Positions 8,380-15,325 are shown, numbered from the stretch's first letter. The stretch: DNA of 32,978 bases from a bacterium (GCA_021817785.1 JAKAFY010000017.1:1-32978), one strand, 5' to 3'. Translations and numbers: made by a program. The notes: generated by a model not told the origin, from the letters alone.

Positions 8380-8567
8380 GGCGGACTCAGTTCCGGATGT
8401 GTTCTCTGTCCCGCCTTACGGCAGGATATTTGTATCCGGATTGCGGTAGTGAGTGCTACCGAGGCGTACCCGCAGATGTACCTCGCCGTAATCCCTGTAT
8501 CGGGATGTAGGCGGGTGTATCGATAAACGCCTTCCTCGTATCCCGCCTCCTCGGCGGGCCACACGCT
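8380..8567 (-). ncRNA. Structured leader of glmS, candidate glmS ribozyme/riboswitch
   Basis: Read on the minus strand, the leader holds, in glmS-ribozyme order: AGCG at 8567-8564 (cleavage would fall after the A), a hairpin in the P1 position (GGCGGG 8553-8558 with CCCGCC 8542-8547, 5-base loop), ACGAGG at 8539-8534 and, five bases on, GUUUAUCGA at 8528-8520. The last two blocks and their spacing match the conserved core of known glmS ribozymes from memory. GUGU (8564-8561) can pair with ACAC (8518-8515), in the place of the P2.1 pseudoknot, and AGGCG (8532-8528) with CGCCU (8513-8509), in the place of P2. The usual GGCGG element is not present, so the core is at best divergent. The remainder to about 8402 folds into further helices, including GGAUUACGG with CCGCAAUCC. 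Location in the leader of glmS strongly supports the call. Confidence 0.5.
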
Positions 8568-8615
8568 AAAAAATGTCCAGTTACCGCGCTCTGTAAATGT
8601 GCCTTTCTATTGCGT

Positions 8616-8645
8616 ATCGTACGCTTCCCGCCGATTCCTTGTCAA
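8616..8645 (-). promoter_or_regulatory. Promoter of glmS
   Basis: On the minus strand a perfect TTGACA (8645-8640) is followed after 18 bases by TACGAT (8621-8616). Transcription would begin near 8609, about 40 bases before the proposed ribozyme cleavage site and about 320 bases before the glmS ATG. Confidence 0.6.
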
Positions 8646-8676
8646 GCATGCCCGTTTATGATAAAACCCCAGTGAT

Positions 8677-9333
8677 ATGAACCAGGAACACGAATATATC
8701 GCCGTCATGGGGACATTAGGCAGCGGTAAAACTACCGCCGCACGTCTTCTGTCCCGGGAGCTCAACTTTACGCTCAATGAAGAAACCGTGGAAGAAAACG
8801 CGTTTCTCCCGAGGTTTTACCAGGATATGAAACGGTGGGCGTTTCATTCACAGACATTTTTTCTCATGGAAAAAATCCGACAGATGATCGCCACCAAGTC
8901 TCAGCTCAAAACTACGCCGGTGGTACAGGATACGCCTATAGTCCAGGATGTATTTTCCTACGCGAAAGCCCAGCATGCGCTTGGCAATATGGATGACGCG
9001 GAATGGGCACTATACCGAAAAATTTATGAAGAGTATGCCCCTATGTTTCCGAAGCCGGACCTTATAGTGTTTTTGGATACCTCCATTGCCGAGATAGAAC
9101 GGCGTATCCGTGAACGGGGACGGGGCTTTGAGCAGGACATTCCGACCGAGTATTTGCGTCTATTGGACTCGTTGAACCGCGAATGGTTAGCACAAAACAA
9201 CGATATTCCGGTGATCGTATTTCATTCCGACTCACTGGATATTTCGAGAAACAAAGATGTCCAAGCGCAATTTGTGTCATTGGTTCGAAATGCACTTCAT
9301 CCACCTGCAACCACGGATCCTCTGGCGTCATAG
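8677..9333 (+). CDS. Deoxynucleoside kinase
   Basis: Phosphorylates salvaged deoxynucleosides to their monophosphates in the cytosol; substrate choice cannot be read from sequence. The 218-residue protein matches the bacterial dNK family (deoxyadenosine/deoxyguanosine kinase-like): Walker A GTLGSGKTT (12-20), EETVEENAFLPRFYQD in the place of the substrate-contacting E-x-n-P-(F/Y)-L-x-x-F/Y-Y motif, VVQDTPIVQDVFSYAK replacing the usual ERS/DRS region, and FLDTSIAEIERRIRERGRGFEQ, the LID arginines. The C-terminus after about residue 200 is Pro/Thr-rich and not conserved. A TATGAT at 8657-8662 is a candidate -10 box. The gene opens a rightward run of nucleotide-related genes and diverges from glmS. 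Confidence 0.85.
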   Translation: MNQEHEYIAVMGTLGSGKTTAARLLSRELNFTLNEETVEENAFLPRFYQDMKRWAFHSQTFFLMEKIRQMIATKSQLKTTPVVQDTPIVQDVFSYAKAQHALGNMDDAEWALYRKIYEEYAPMFPKPDLIVFLDTSIAEIERRIRERGRGFEQDIPTEYLRLLDSLNREWLAQNNDIPVIVFHSDSLDISRNKDVQAQFVSLVRNALHPPATTDPLAS

Positions 9334-9502
9334 CAGATCACGACGTATAACGCTGCCGGACGTATTCAATCATAGGAGAATACCCAACCGCTTTTCCCGT
9401 CTTGAAGGAGACGGCATACGGCCGTACTATTATACAAAGTGCAATAGCAGGATAATACCGGGGTTTCGGCAACGATGAATCTTTGTGCACACACAAACGA
9501 CA

Positions 9503-10159
9503 ATGAATAACCCAAAACTTCATGGCATAAAGGTATTGATATGGGATTTTGACGGGACACTGTATCGGCAACAACCGGCGCTGTGGGATGCAATCCGCGC
9601 ATCGGAAATACGGGTCATCATGAACCATACCGGCTGGACGGAAGAGAAAGCAAAAGAAGCGTTTTATAACATATATAAAGTGACAACTCCGAGCGGCACC
9701 AAAACCGTATCGCAGCTAGCAAACATCACCAACCAGGAGTCATCGACGGAGTCGGCGGTATACGTAGATTACGCGGGATATCTTTTTCCTGATCCCAAGC
9801 TTGCCGCGCTTTTTTCATCGCTTTCATCGTATACGCATTATTTACTGGTAAACGGCACCCAGGCGTCCGTTGCCAAGGGATTGTCGCTTCTTGGCGTGCG
9901 CGCTTCGGTATTTGCCGAAATCGTGACATCCGAACTCATGGGAGACAGCAAGCCCAGCCCCAAAGGATATGAATATATTATGAAACACACCGGTCTGCCT
10001 GCTTCTTCGCATCTCATGATCGGAGACCGCGAACCGGTGGATTTGGCCACCGCCAAAACACTCGGGATGCACACCTGTCTCGTATGGTCGGATACGCCGG
10101 GTGCGATTGCAGAAATTACGGTACCCACCGTGTACGACGTGGCGAATGTGCTAGGATAA
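9503..10159 (+). CDS. HAD-superfamily hydrolase, phosphatase-like
   Basis: The 218-residue protein has all four HAD motifs: DFDGT (15-19) with the nucleophile Asp, VNGTQ as motif II, the Lys of DSKPSPKGY as motif III, and IGDREPVDLATAKTLGM as motif IV. The helical cap between motifs I and II fits a subfamily I phosphatase such as phosphoglycolate phosphatase or a 5'-nucleotidase. With a deoxynucleoside kinase upstream and a deoxyribosyltransferase/thymidylate kinase fusion downstream, a nucleotide or sugar phosphate is a reasonable substrate, but that is inference. A GTG at 9485 in frame would add six residues (MHTQTT); ATG 9503 is preferred, though neither has a clear ribosome binding site. 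The next gene starts 5 bases after the stop. Confidence 0.82.
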   Translation: MNNPKLHGIKVLIWDFDGTLYRQQPALWDAIRASEIRVIMNHTGWTEEKAKEAFYNIYKVTTPSGTKTVSQLANITNQESSTESAVYVDYAGYLFPDPKLAALFSSLSSYTHYLLVNGTQASVAKGLSLLGVRASVFAEIVTSELMGDSKPSPKGYEYIMKHTGLPASSHLMIGDREPVDLATAKTLGMHTCLVWSDTPGAIAEITVPTVYDVANVLG

Positions 10160-10164
10160 AGTAT

Positions 10165-11283
10165 ATGCGGATATATTTTACGGCGGCGACGACAAATAAC
10201 GGTGATTACCTTTCGCAGGAAAAGGCAATCATAGACGAGTTAAAACGCTTGGGCCATACGATTACCTCCGGAGAACAGATCCTCGACCACCGGCTGCTGG
10301 AAAAAGATTCAGCCAAATCCGTAGAGGAAATATTCCAGCGCGAAAAAACGGCTATAGAAGAAGCGGATTGTGTGGTCGCCGAAGTCACCAAGCCAAGTAG
10401 CGGAGTAGGCGGAGAAATCGTGTATGCAATTACGCACCACAAACCGGTGCTTTCCCTGTTTTACAAAGACGCCAAAAACGAACTTTCCGCCATGATTGCC
10501 GGGAACCCTTCCGACCATCTGTTTTTGGAGCACTATGATGAAGAAAGTCTGCCGATTCAGCTCAAAAAATTCATGGCGCAGGTTGCGATAGACAAAGACC
10601 GTAAAGGGAAATTGATTGTGATCGACGGCGGAGACGGATCGGGCAAGACCACACAATCCGCCATGCTGGTATCATATCTGAAGGCGCAGCATATAGCCGT
10701 AAAGGCATTTGACTTTCCCCAGTATTACACATCGTTCCACGGGAAAATTGTGGGCCGGTTTCTGGCGGGGGAATTCGGCAAGCTGGATGAAATATCTCCC
10801 TATCTGGCCTCTCTTGCGTATGCCTTGGACCGCGCTTCCGCCAAAGACGAAATGGACCTATGGCTTGCCCATGGCGGAGTCATCGTGTGCAACCGGTACG
10901 CCACAAGCAATATGGCCCATCAGGGCGCCAGGTTGCCGGAAGACAAGCGTGCGGAATTTCTGGACTGGATCGATGAGCTGGAATACAAAGTACACAAAAT
11001 TCCTCGGGAAGATATCGTCATCTATCTCCATGTCCCATGGCAGTTTGGCATGGAACTCACCAAGAAAAAAGGGGAACGCGGCTATCTGAACGGCAAAGCC
11101 GCGGATATCGCGGAAGCGGATATCACGCACCGCCAGGCATCGGAAGCCATGTACCTGTCGCTTGCCAAAAGACGCAGGAAATGGGTAATCATCGAGTGTG
11201 TAGAAGATGGGAACATGCTTTCCAAGGAAGCCATTCATGAAAAAATCCTTACCGTTCTTCGGGACAAAAAACTCATACGCTAA
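10165..11283 (+). CDS. tmk: Nucleoside 2-deoxyribosyltransferase-like domain fused to thymidylate kinase
   Basis: The 372-residue protein has two parts. Residues 1-140 resemble the nucleoside 2-deoxyribosyltransferase / DNPH1 (Rcl) family, which cleaves or exchanges the base of deoxynucleosides or their monophosphates: MRIYFTAA at the start, ADCVVAEVTKPSSGVGGEIVYA with Glu84 in the position of the catalytic Glu, and HHKPVLSLF. Residues about 148-372 are a thymidylate kinase: Walker A GGDGSGKTT (155-163), FPQYYTSFHGKIVGRFLAGEFG, SPYLASLAYALDRASA, and NRYATSNMAHQGAR where most Tmk have DRY. It would make dTDP from dTMP, downstream of the ThyA encoded earlier. ATG 10165 is chosen because the upstream extension to 10084 runs antiparallel to no family and lies inside the HAD gene. 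The start of the phosphatase gene follows directly at 11284. Confidence 0.85.
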   Translation: MRIYFTAATTNNGDYLSQEKAIIDELKRLGHTITSGEQILDHRLLEKDSAKSVEEIFQREKTAIEEADCVVAEVTKPSSGVGGEIVYAITHHKPVLSLFYKDAKNELSAMIAGNPSDHLFLEHYDEESLPIQLKKFMAQVAIDKDRKGKLIVIDGGDGSGKTTQSAMLVSYLKAQHIAVKAFDFPQYYTSFHGKIVGRFLAGEFGKLDEISPYLASLAYALDRASAKDEMDLWLAHGGVIVCNRYATSNMAHQGARLPEDKRAEFLDWIDELEYKVHKIPREDIVIYLHVPWQFGMELTKKKGERGYLNGKAADIAEADITHRQASEAMYLSLAKRRRKWVIIECVEDGNMLSKEAIHEKILTVLRDKKLIR

Positions 11284-11886
11284 ATGACTACGCTGTATCT
11301 TATCCGGCACGGACAGTATGATAGTCCTCAACCCGTCGTTCCGTACCGTTTGCCCGGATACCATTTGTCCCAAGAAGGTGTTCAGCAGGCTCGGGCGATA
11401 GCAGAGCGGTTAGCACATGAGCCGATTCATGCGGTGTTTGCGAGCAAACTTGAACGCACCATGGAAACCGCAGTTATTATCGCAGCACCGCACCACCTGA
11501 TTCCAGTGGCTGATGACCGCTTACTGGAGGTCGACTCGCCGGCGCAGGGAAAGACAAAGGAATTTATCGACTCTTTAGGCGGATGGTTTATCTACGATAC
11601 ACGGTGGTATAAGGAGCGCAACGGAGAAACGCTGGACGAAATATTTTCCCGGATATACGGATTTGTAGAAGAGAAGCGGAAAGAATACATGAATCGGTCA
11701 GTTATTGCGGTTACTCATGGGGATCTGGTCATGCTTTTGGCTATGTATTATATGGGTATACCGCGGACGGCTGAATCATTGCGGAACGTTCCCTACGTAT
11801 CTATGGCGTCCGGTTTTCGGATAGATTTATATGCCAAGGATCGCGTACACGTGGCACCTATTGGAGAAACGGAAAGAAATACATGA
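11284..11886 (+). CDS. Histidine phosphatase family protein, copy 1
   Basis: A 200-residue member of the phosphoglycerate mutase/histidine phosphatase superfamily. The catalytic LIRHGQ motif lies at residues 6-11 (His9), the second-site Arg is in ASKLERTMETA, and the second conserved His is in AVTHGDLVML. Such proteins dephosphorylate small metabolites or proteins, and the substrate is not evident. It starts immediately after the stop of the thymidylate kinase fusion and overlaps its paralogue by 4 bases (ATGA at 11883-11886), so all three are translated together. Confidence 0.88.
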   Translation: MTTLYLIRHGQYDSPQPVVPYRLPGYHLSQEGVQQARAIAERLAHEPIHAVFASKLERTMETAVIIAAPHHLIPVADDRLLEVDSPAQGKTKEFIDSLGGWFIYDTRWYKERNGETLDEIFSRIYGFVEEKRKEYMNRSVIAVTHGDLVMLLAMYYMGIPRTAESLRNVPYVSMASGFRIDLYAKDRVHVAPIGETERNT

Positions 11887-12467
11887 CGACTATATATATT
11901 GTCCGGCATGGGGAATACGTAAATCCAAACTATGTATATCCCGGCAGGTTACCCGGGTATCCGTTATCGGAAAACGGAATACAACAGGTGAAAAAACTTG
12001 CTGCGGCGTTACAGAACACACCGATTTCGGCGCTCTACGCAAGTCCGGTTCTTCGAACGATGCAAACGGCAGGTATACTCGCCGAGGTGCTCCATTGTTC
12101 GGTGGTGCCGGACGAACGTCTTATAGAGGTGCACACCCTGCTGGACGGTGCGCCGATGCAGCGCTTTGACGAAACCCGTGGTGAACTATCATTTTTACCG
12201 GATAATCTCGCCCGCGGCGCTGAATCTATGGAAGCGCTTGCCGACCGCATGTATGGGTTTATGGAAGAAAAACGCAAAGAACACGGGGGGAAAGAAATAT
12301 TGATTGTTACTCACGGCGATCCAATGCGGTTTGGAGTCATGAAGTACATGCACACTCCGATTGAATTTGAGGCTAGCCGGACCGTGTCCATCCCTCTGGC
12401 CGGAGGCTATAAAATCGTGTTTGATGAAGCTAACCAGCCTCAAGTTTATCCTATAGTTACTTCTTGA
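11883..12467 (+). CDS. Histidine phosphatase family protein, copy 2
   Basis: A 194-residue paralogue of the preceding gene: IVRHGEYVNPNYVYPGRLPG parallels LIRHGQYDSPQPVVPYRLPG in copy 1, ASPVLRTMQTA supplies the conserved Arg and IVTHGDPMRF the second His. Both copies contain a FMEEKRKE/FVEEKRKE helix, showing tandem duplication followed by divergence. The 4-base overlap with copy 1 indicates translational coupling. Its TGA stop overlaps the -35 box of a promoter that runs straight into a terminator (12464-12530). Substrate unknown. Confidence 0.88.
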   Translation: MTTIYIVRHGEYVNPNYVYPGRLPGYPLSENGIQQVKKLAAALQNTPISALYASPVLRTMQTAGILAEVLHCSVVPDERLIEVHTLLDGAPMQRFDETRGELSFLPDNLARGAESMEALADRMYGFMEEKRKEHGGKEILIVTHGDPMRFGVMKYMHTPIEFEASRTVSIPLAGGYKIVFDEANQPQVYPIVTS

Positions 12468-12492
12468 CAGACACCCTCTCCAGTGGTATAAA
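12464..12492 (+). promoter_or_regulatory. Strong promoter directly before a terminator
   Basis: A perfect TTGACA (12464-12469) overlaps the stop codon of the histidine phosphatase gene. After exactly 17 bases comes TATAAA (12487-12492). Transcription would start about 12499, at the foot of the terminator hairpin. Confidence 0.65.
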
Positions 12493-12501
12493 TAATAAAA
12501 G

Positions 12502-12530
12502 CGCTCAAAAGCTTTTTTGAGCGATTTTTT
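12502..12530 (+). terminator. Intrinsic terminator after the histidine phosphatase pair
   Basis: CGCTCAAAA (12502-12510) pairs perfectly with TTTTGAGCG (12515-12523) around a 4-base loop, followed by ATTTTTT. It would end the nucleotide-metabolism operon; its base also coincides with the expected start of the promoter at 12464. Confidence 0.85.
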
Positions 12531-12571
12531 ATTTCAGACCTTTGCGAGCATAAGCGAGCTTAGGGCTGAAT

Positions 12572-12642
12572 AATCCGCCAAAGATCGCTCTTTGAGCCGC
12601 ACTACGAATAGTAGCCAAAGCGAAAAGTAAGATCAGGTGGAT
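12572..12642 (+). ncRNA. Structured repeat element, copy A
   Basis: Nested helices: AATCCGCC (12572-12579) with GGTGGAT (12636-12642), CGCTcTTTG (12586-12594) with CAAAGCG (12616-12622), and the apical CTAC-GAATA-GTAG (12602-12614). A second copy lies on the minus strand at 23274-23345. The copies share TCCGCC, CGCTCTTT, GCCG, CTACGAATAGTAG and AAAGTAAG, while the inner stem differs in sequence but still pairs. It lies in the 244-base gap before the Maf-like gene. Function unknown: RNA gene, leader element or mobile palindrome. Confidence 0.55.
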
Positions 12643-12711
12643 AAAAATATATCTAAGGGTTTTTTCTCAAGTAACGCCACCCGGCCAAAAGGCTAGGACG
12701 TAGGACACCAA

Positions 12712-13572
12712 ATGAAAAACCAGGAATATCAGCCATATAGCCCCGTATCCCCCCAACGTCCATTGCGCGCAGAAGAACTCCCGATTACGTTCGTTACGTC
12801 GTCCGACGGCCATAATAAAGCGACCGTTTTCGAAACACACCTTCCCGGGTGGAATATCTCACACCGCGAACCATTTTTTAATGAAGTAGCCATCCATGAC
12901 CGTGCGCCGCACACGGAGCATCGTCCGCAGGTCATCGCGGAACACAAAGCCAAAGATGATGTGACCATCGCCCAGGCCATGTCACTCATTGCCGATACGG
13001 TTACCCGAGACGGCACCGTATATACCAACGGCGCCGAAAAGATGATGCTATATACCGATACGGTGCAGATGGTGCACGTAAACGGCAAGGATGACATGGA
13101 TATCGTTATGCTGGAAAAGCCCACAGAAGATCCGGTTACCTGGGCAACCAACTCACCGGAAGCCATGATCCAGTCGGGTAAAGACGTGGAAATCGTCAAC
13201 GCACTGACCGGGATTCGGGTAGGCAAAGACGGTGTAGGGGAACCCAAGACCGTCATGCTCCGTGTGCGGTTTAGTGCCAAACCCTTTACCCGGGAGCAAA
13301 TCATCGCCTATGCCAACACGCCTGGCAATACGATCGCTCAGACATCGGGAGGGCTGTCTGTCGCCAACGGCGCGCGGGAGTTTTATGACATGGATAAGCC
13401 GCTTGTGGTGAGCATGGCAAACAACATGGATGAAATACCGACCGAAATTATGCGTTTCGACACCTGGCACCATCTCACCAAAGCGGACCTCAAGCCATTT
13501 ATCTGCGGCGCTGTCGAGCCGGCGATTGCCCGGGTAGTAGAGAAAACGCGGGAATCTGCGAAGGTGGTATAA
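12712..13572 (+). CDS. Hypothetical protein, possibly Maf/ITPase-like
   Basis: A 286-residue protein without signal peptide or membrane segment. Weak resemblance to the Maf/inosine triphosphate pyrophosphatase fold is visible: ITFVTSSDGHNKATVFETHLPGW near the N-terminus (compare the TSNxxKxxEF start of that fold), IAEHKAKDD, then ADTVTRDGTVYTNGAEK (compare DTVV...G...KP of Maf) and VMLRVRFSAKPFTREQIIAYANTPGN. If right, it would hydrolyse a non-canonical nucleotide, in line with the nucleotide-related neighbours; I regard this as a guess. Upstream are a terminator and a structured element, with an AGGA before the ATG as a weak ribosome binding site. Its last codons contain the -10 box of glyA. 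Confidence 0.75.
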   Translation: MKNQEYQPYSPVSPQRPLRAEELPITFVTSSDGHNKATVFETHLPGWNISHREPFFNEVAIHDRAPHTEHRPQVIAEHKAKDDVTIAQAMSLIADTVTRDGTVYTNGAEKMMLYTDTVQMVHVNGKDDMDIVMLEKPTEDPVTWATNSPEAMIQSGKDVEIVNALTGIRVGKDGVGEPKTVMLRVRFSAKPFTREQIIAYANTPGNTIAQTSGGLSVANGAREFYDMDKPLVVSMANNMDEIPTEIMRFDTWHHLTKADLKPFICGAVEPAIARVVEKTRESAKVV

Positions 13573-13573
13573 T
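13568..13573 (+). promoter_or_regulatory. Extended -10 promoter of glyA
   Basis: TGGTATAAT is a full extended -10 element. The hexamer (13568-13573) overlaps the TAA stop of the preceding gene, and ATG 13582 lies 8 bases downstream, so glyA can be read as a leaderless message. Confidence 0.5.
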
Positions 13574-13581
13574 TCTTGGCA

Positions 13582-14886
13582 ATGACAGATACCATGCTTA
13601 CCGACCTGGTTGCCCGCGAAACTTCGCGCCAGGAGGAAACGATCACCCTTATTCCCTCGGAAAACTATACGTCACGTGCCGTGCGTGAGGCATTGGGGTC
13701 GGCGCTTACGAACAAATATTCAGAAGGATACCCGCACAAACGGTATTATCAGGGCAACACCATTATTGATGAGATAGAGGATATCGCCATCGACCGCGCC
13801 AAAAAATTATTTGGCGTGCCCCACGTAAACGTCCAGCCGTATTCCGGTTCTCCAGCCAACGCGGCGGTCTATATGGCACTTCTTTCTCCTGGCGATACGA
13901 TTATGGGATTAAAATTGTCCGGCGGAGGGCACCTCACCCACGGACACCCGGACATTACGTTTTCCGGTACGTTTTTCCGTTCTGTTCAGTATGATGTCTC
14001 TCCGGATGGACGTATAGATACCGAAGACGTCGCAGCATTAGCCCGAAAGGAAAAACCCAAGATTATTGTCGTCGGCACGACGGCGTATCCCCGGATTTTT
14101 GACTGGGAGAAATGGCGCGCGATCGCCGATGACGTCGGGGCGTTTCTTCTGGCGGATATTTCCCATATCGCAGGACTCGTTGTCGGCGGGGCACATCCCT
14201 CTCCGGTGCCGTATGCCGACGTTATCATGACTACCACCCACAAGACGCTTCGCGGACCGCGGGGCGCGATGATTCTCGTGACAGAACGGGGTCTCGCAAA
14301 AGATCCTGCGATGGGCGAAAAGATCGATAAAGCGGTATTTCCTGGGCTTCAGGGTGGGCCGCATGATAATGTGACGGCAGGGATAGCTACAGCGCTTTTT
14401 GAGGCAAGCCAGCCAGAATTTCGCGTATATGCCCAGAACATAGTTTCAAATGCAAAAGTTCTCGCCTCGACGCTGATAGAAGGTGGTTTGACGCTCACGA
14501 CCGGAGGGACGGACAATCATCTGATGGTCGTAGACCTGCGGCCGCAACATGCCATAGGAAATATCGTCGCCGAAGCGTTGGAGCGGGCCAATATCGTGGT
14601 CAACAAAAATAGTGTTCCGCACGATACAAACCCTCCTTTTTATCCCTCTGGTATCCGGATAGGAACGCCGGCCATCACCACCCGAGGGATGGGTGAGAAA
14701 GAAATGAACATCATCGGGAATTGGATCGTTGAGGTGGTCCGCGAGGTATCTCACTATCATTTGCCGGAAACAAAAGAAGGCAGACGGGGATTTTTATCAA
14801 CGGTGAAGAAAGAATTGGAACAGAATGTAAAATTGAAGCAAATAGCTCATGAAGTCGCTGTCCTGTGTCGCCGTTTTCCTCTGTAG
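13582..14886 (+). CDS. glyA: Serine hydroxymethyltransferase
   Basis: PLP enzyme that converts serine and tetrahydrofolate to glycine and 5,10-methylene-tetrahydrofolate, the one-carbon donor used by thymidylate synthase; cytosolic. The 434-residue protein is full length. Conserved blocks are LIPSENYTSRAV, LTNKYSEGYPHKRYYQGN, NVQPYSGSPANAAVY, LADISHIAGLVVGG, and TTTHKTLRGPRG with the PLP Lys at residue 221, followed by GTDNHLMVVDLR and SGIRIGTPAITTRG. ATG 13582 is preferred over an in-frame TTG six bases earlier because it lies 8 bases after the -10 box. The last 40 bases overlap a small opposite-strand gene. Confidence 0.96.
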   Translation: MTDTMLTDLVARETSRQEETITLIPSENYTSRAVREALGSALTNKYSEGYPHKRYYQGNTIIDEIEDIAIDRAKKLFGVPHVNVQPYSGSPANAAVYMALLSPGDTIMGLKLSGGGHLTHGHPDITFSGTFFRSVQYDVSPDGRIDTEDVAALARKEKPKIIVVGTTAYPRIFDWEKWRAIADDVGAFLLADISHIAGLVVGGAHPSPVPYADVIMTTTHKTLRGPRGAMILVTERGLAKDPAMGEKIDKAVFPGLQGGPHDNVTAGIATALFEASQPEFRVYAQNIVSNAKVLASTLIEGGLTLTTGGTDNHLMVVDLRPQHAIGNIVAEALERANIVVNKNSVPHDTNPPFYPSGIRIGTPAITTRGMGEKEMNIIGNWIVEVVREVSHYHLPETKEGRRGFLSTVKKELEQNVKLKQIAHEVAVLCRRFPL

Positions 14887-15098
14887 CCTCTGGGTGTTAT
14901 TGTAACACCGTCAAACACAACGCCCTCACCTCTAATAACTGCGCTGTTACATCCATGCCTATCACGTAGCGCTGATATTATTTCACCAGGCGTATGTCTG
15001 GCATTACACCGATCTGGCGATGCAAAACAGCATCCTGCATCGCTGCATCCCTGTAGCAGCCGTAGAGCCTGTTCGTACTCGGTATCATTTAGCGGCAT
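14847..15098 (-). CDS. Small Cys-containing hypothetical protein
   Basis: An 83-residue frame convergent with glyA and overlapping its end by 40 bases. The sequence has a Cys cluster (CSDAGCCFASPDRC, 18-31) and a basic tail (RGYRGKRRHR). No family is recognised. The main support is its upstream region: on the minus strand TTGGAA and TATATT are 18 bases apart, and ATG 15098 is 7 bases past the -10 box, the same leaderless spacing as other genes here, with a perfect palindrome between the boxes. The C-terminal part lies antisense to glyA, which weakens the case. It could instead be a chance frame. Confidence 0.4.
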   Translation of the reverse strand: MPLNDTEYEQALRLLQGCSDAGCCFASPDRCNARHTPGEIISALRDRHGCNSAVIRGEGVVFDGVTITPRGYRGKRRHRTATS

Positions 15099-15105
15099 AC
15101 GTGCG

Positions 15106-15147
15106 AATATACTCCATCTTGTATGGAGTTTCCAATTTTGGTATACT
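15106..15147. promoter_or_regulatory. Back-to-back promoters around a palindromic operator
   Basis: The perfect 7-base inverted repeat ACTCCAT-N5-ATGGAGT occupies 15111-15129. Leftward: TTGGAA (15135-15130), 18-base spacer, TATATT (15111-15106), serving the 83-residue frame. Rightward: TTGTAT (15119-15124), 17 bases, extended -10 TGGTATACT (hexamer 15142-15147), serving the RNA at 15154. A protein bound to the palindrome would cover both. Confidence 0.45.
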
Positions 15148-15153
15148 TCGATT

Positions 15154-15254
15154 TATTCCGCACACTCGAAGAGTATCTCTCCCGAAAAGGGCATCGAGTG
15201 GAAGGTCAAGAGATACAGAACCTAATATAAGGCGCTGTATCCAGCGTCTTTTTT
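15154..15254 (+). ncRNA. Pseudoknotted RNA with terminator upstream of rpsB
   Basis: From the expected start near 15154 the transcript can form two crossing helices: CACTCGA (15163-15169) with TCGAGTG (15194-15200), and GTATCTCT (15173-15180) with AGAGATAC (15209-15216). A CCC-GAAAA-GGG hairpin (15181-15191) stacks next to the second. A terminator follows at 15231-15254. The layout of promoter, pseudoknot and terminator before a gene on the same strand suits a riboswitch-like leader of rpsB or a stand-alone small RNA. I do not recognise it as a known class. Confidence 0.5.
15231..15254 (+). terminator. Intrinsic terminator before rpsB
   Basis: GGCGCTG (15231-15237) pairs with CAGCGTC (15242-15248), including one G-T pair, around a short loop, followed by six T. 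It ends the pseudoknotted RNA 73 bases before the rpsB start. Confidence 0.75.
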
Positions 15255-15267
15255 AATGGAGAAACTT

Positions 15268-15325
15268 AAATATAAAATCGTAAATCTCTCTAGATTTTCG
15301 TTTTTTAGATTTTAGTTTTACGTTT
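15268..15325. repeat. Heptamer-period inverted array before rpsB
   Basis: Left arm: AAATATA, AAATCGT, AAATCTC (15268-15288). Right arm: TAGATTT, TCGTTTT, TTAGATT, TTAGTTT, TACGTTT (15291-15325), each exactly 7 bases. The arms are imperfect reverse complements. The array runs to 2 bases before the rpsB ATG and leaves no ribosome binding site. Confidence 0.8.

Noticed and set aside
8402-8519. Plus-strand reading of the structured region as an RNA of the dNK gene
   Set aside because: The same helices form on either strand, but the plus strand lacks a promoter before 8402, while the minus strand has a consensus promoter and the glmS-ribozyme-like blocks.
8542-8558. CCCGCC-TCCTC-GGCGGG hairpin as a terminator
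   Set aside because: No T-run follows on either strand; it fits the P1 position of the glmS leader instead.
9334-9502. Possible regulatory RNA between the dNK and HAD genes
   Set aside because: Only short hairpins (GTATTC/GAATAC and CCGTC/GACGG) are visible, with no promoter, terminator or conserved motif.
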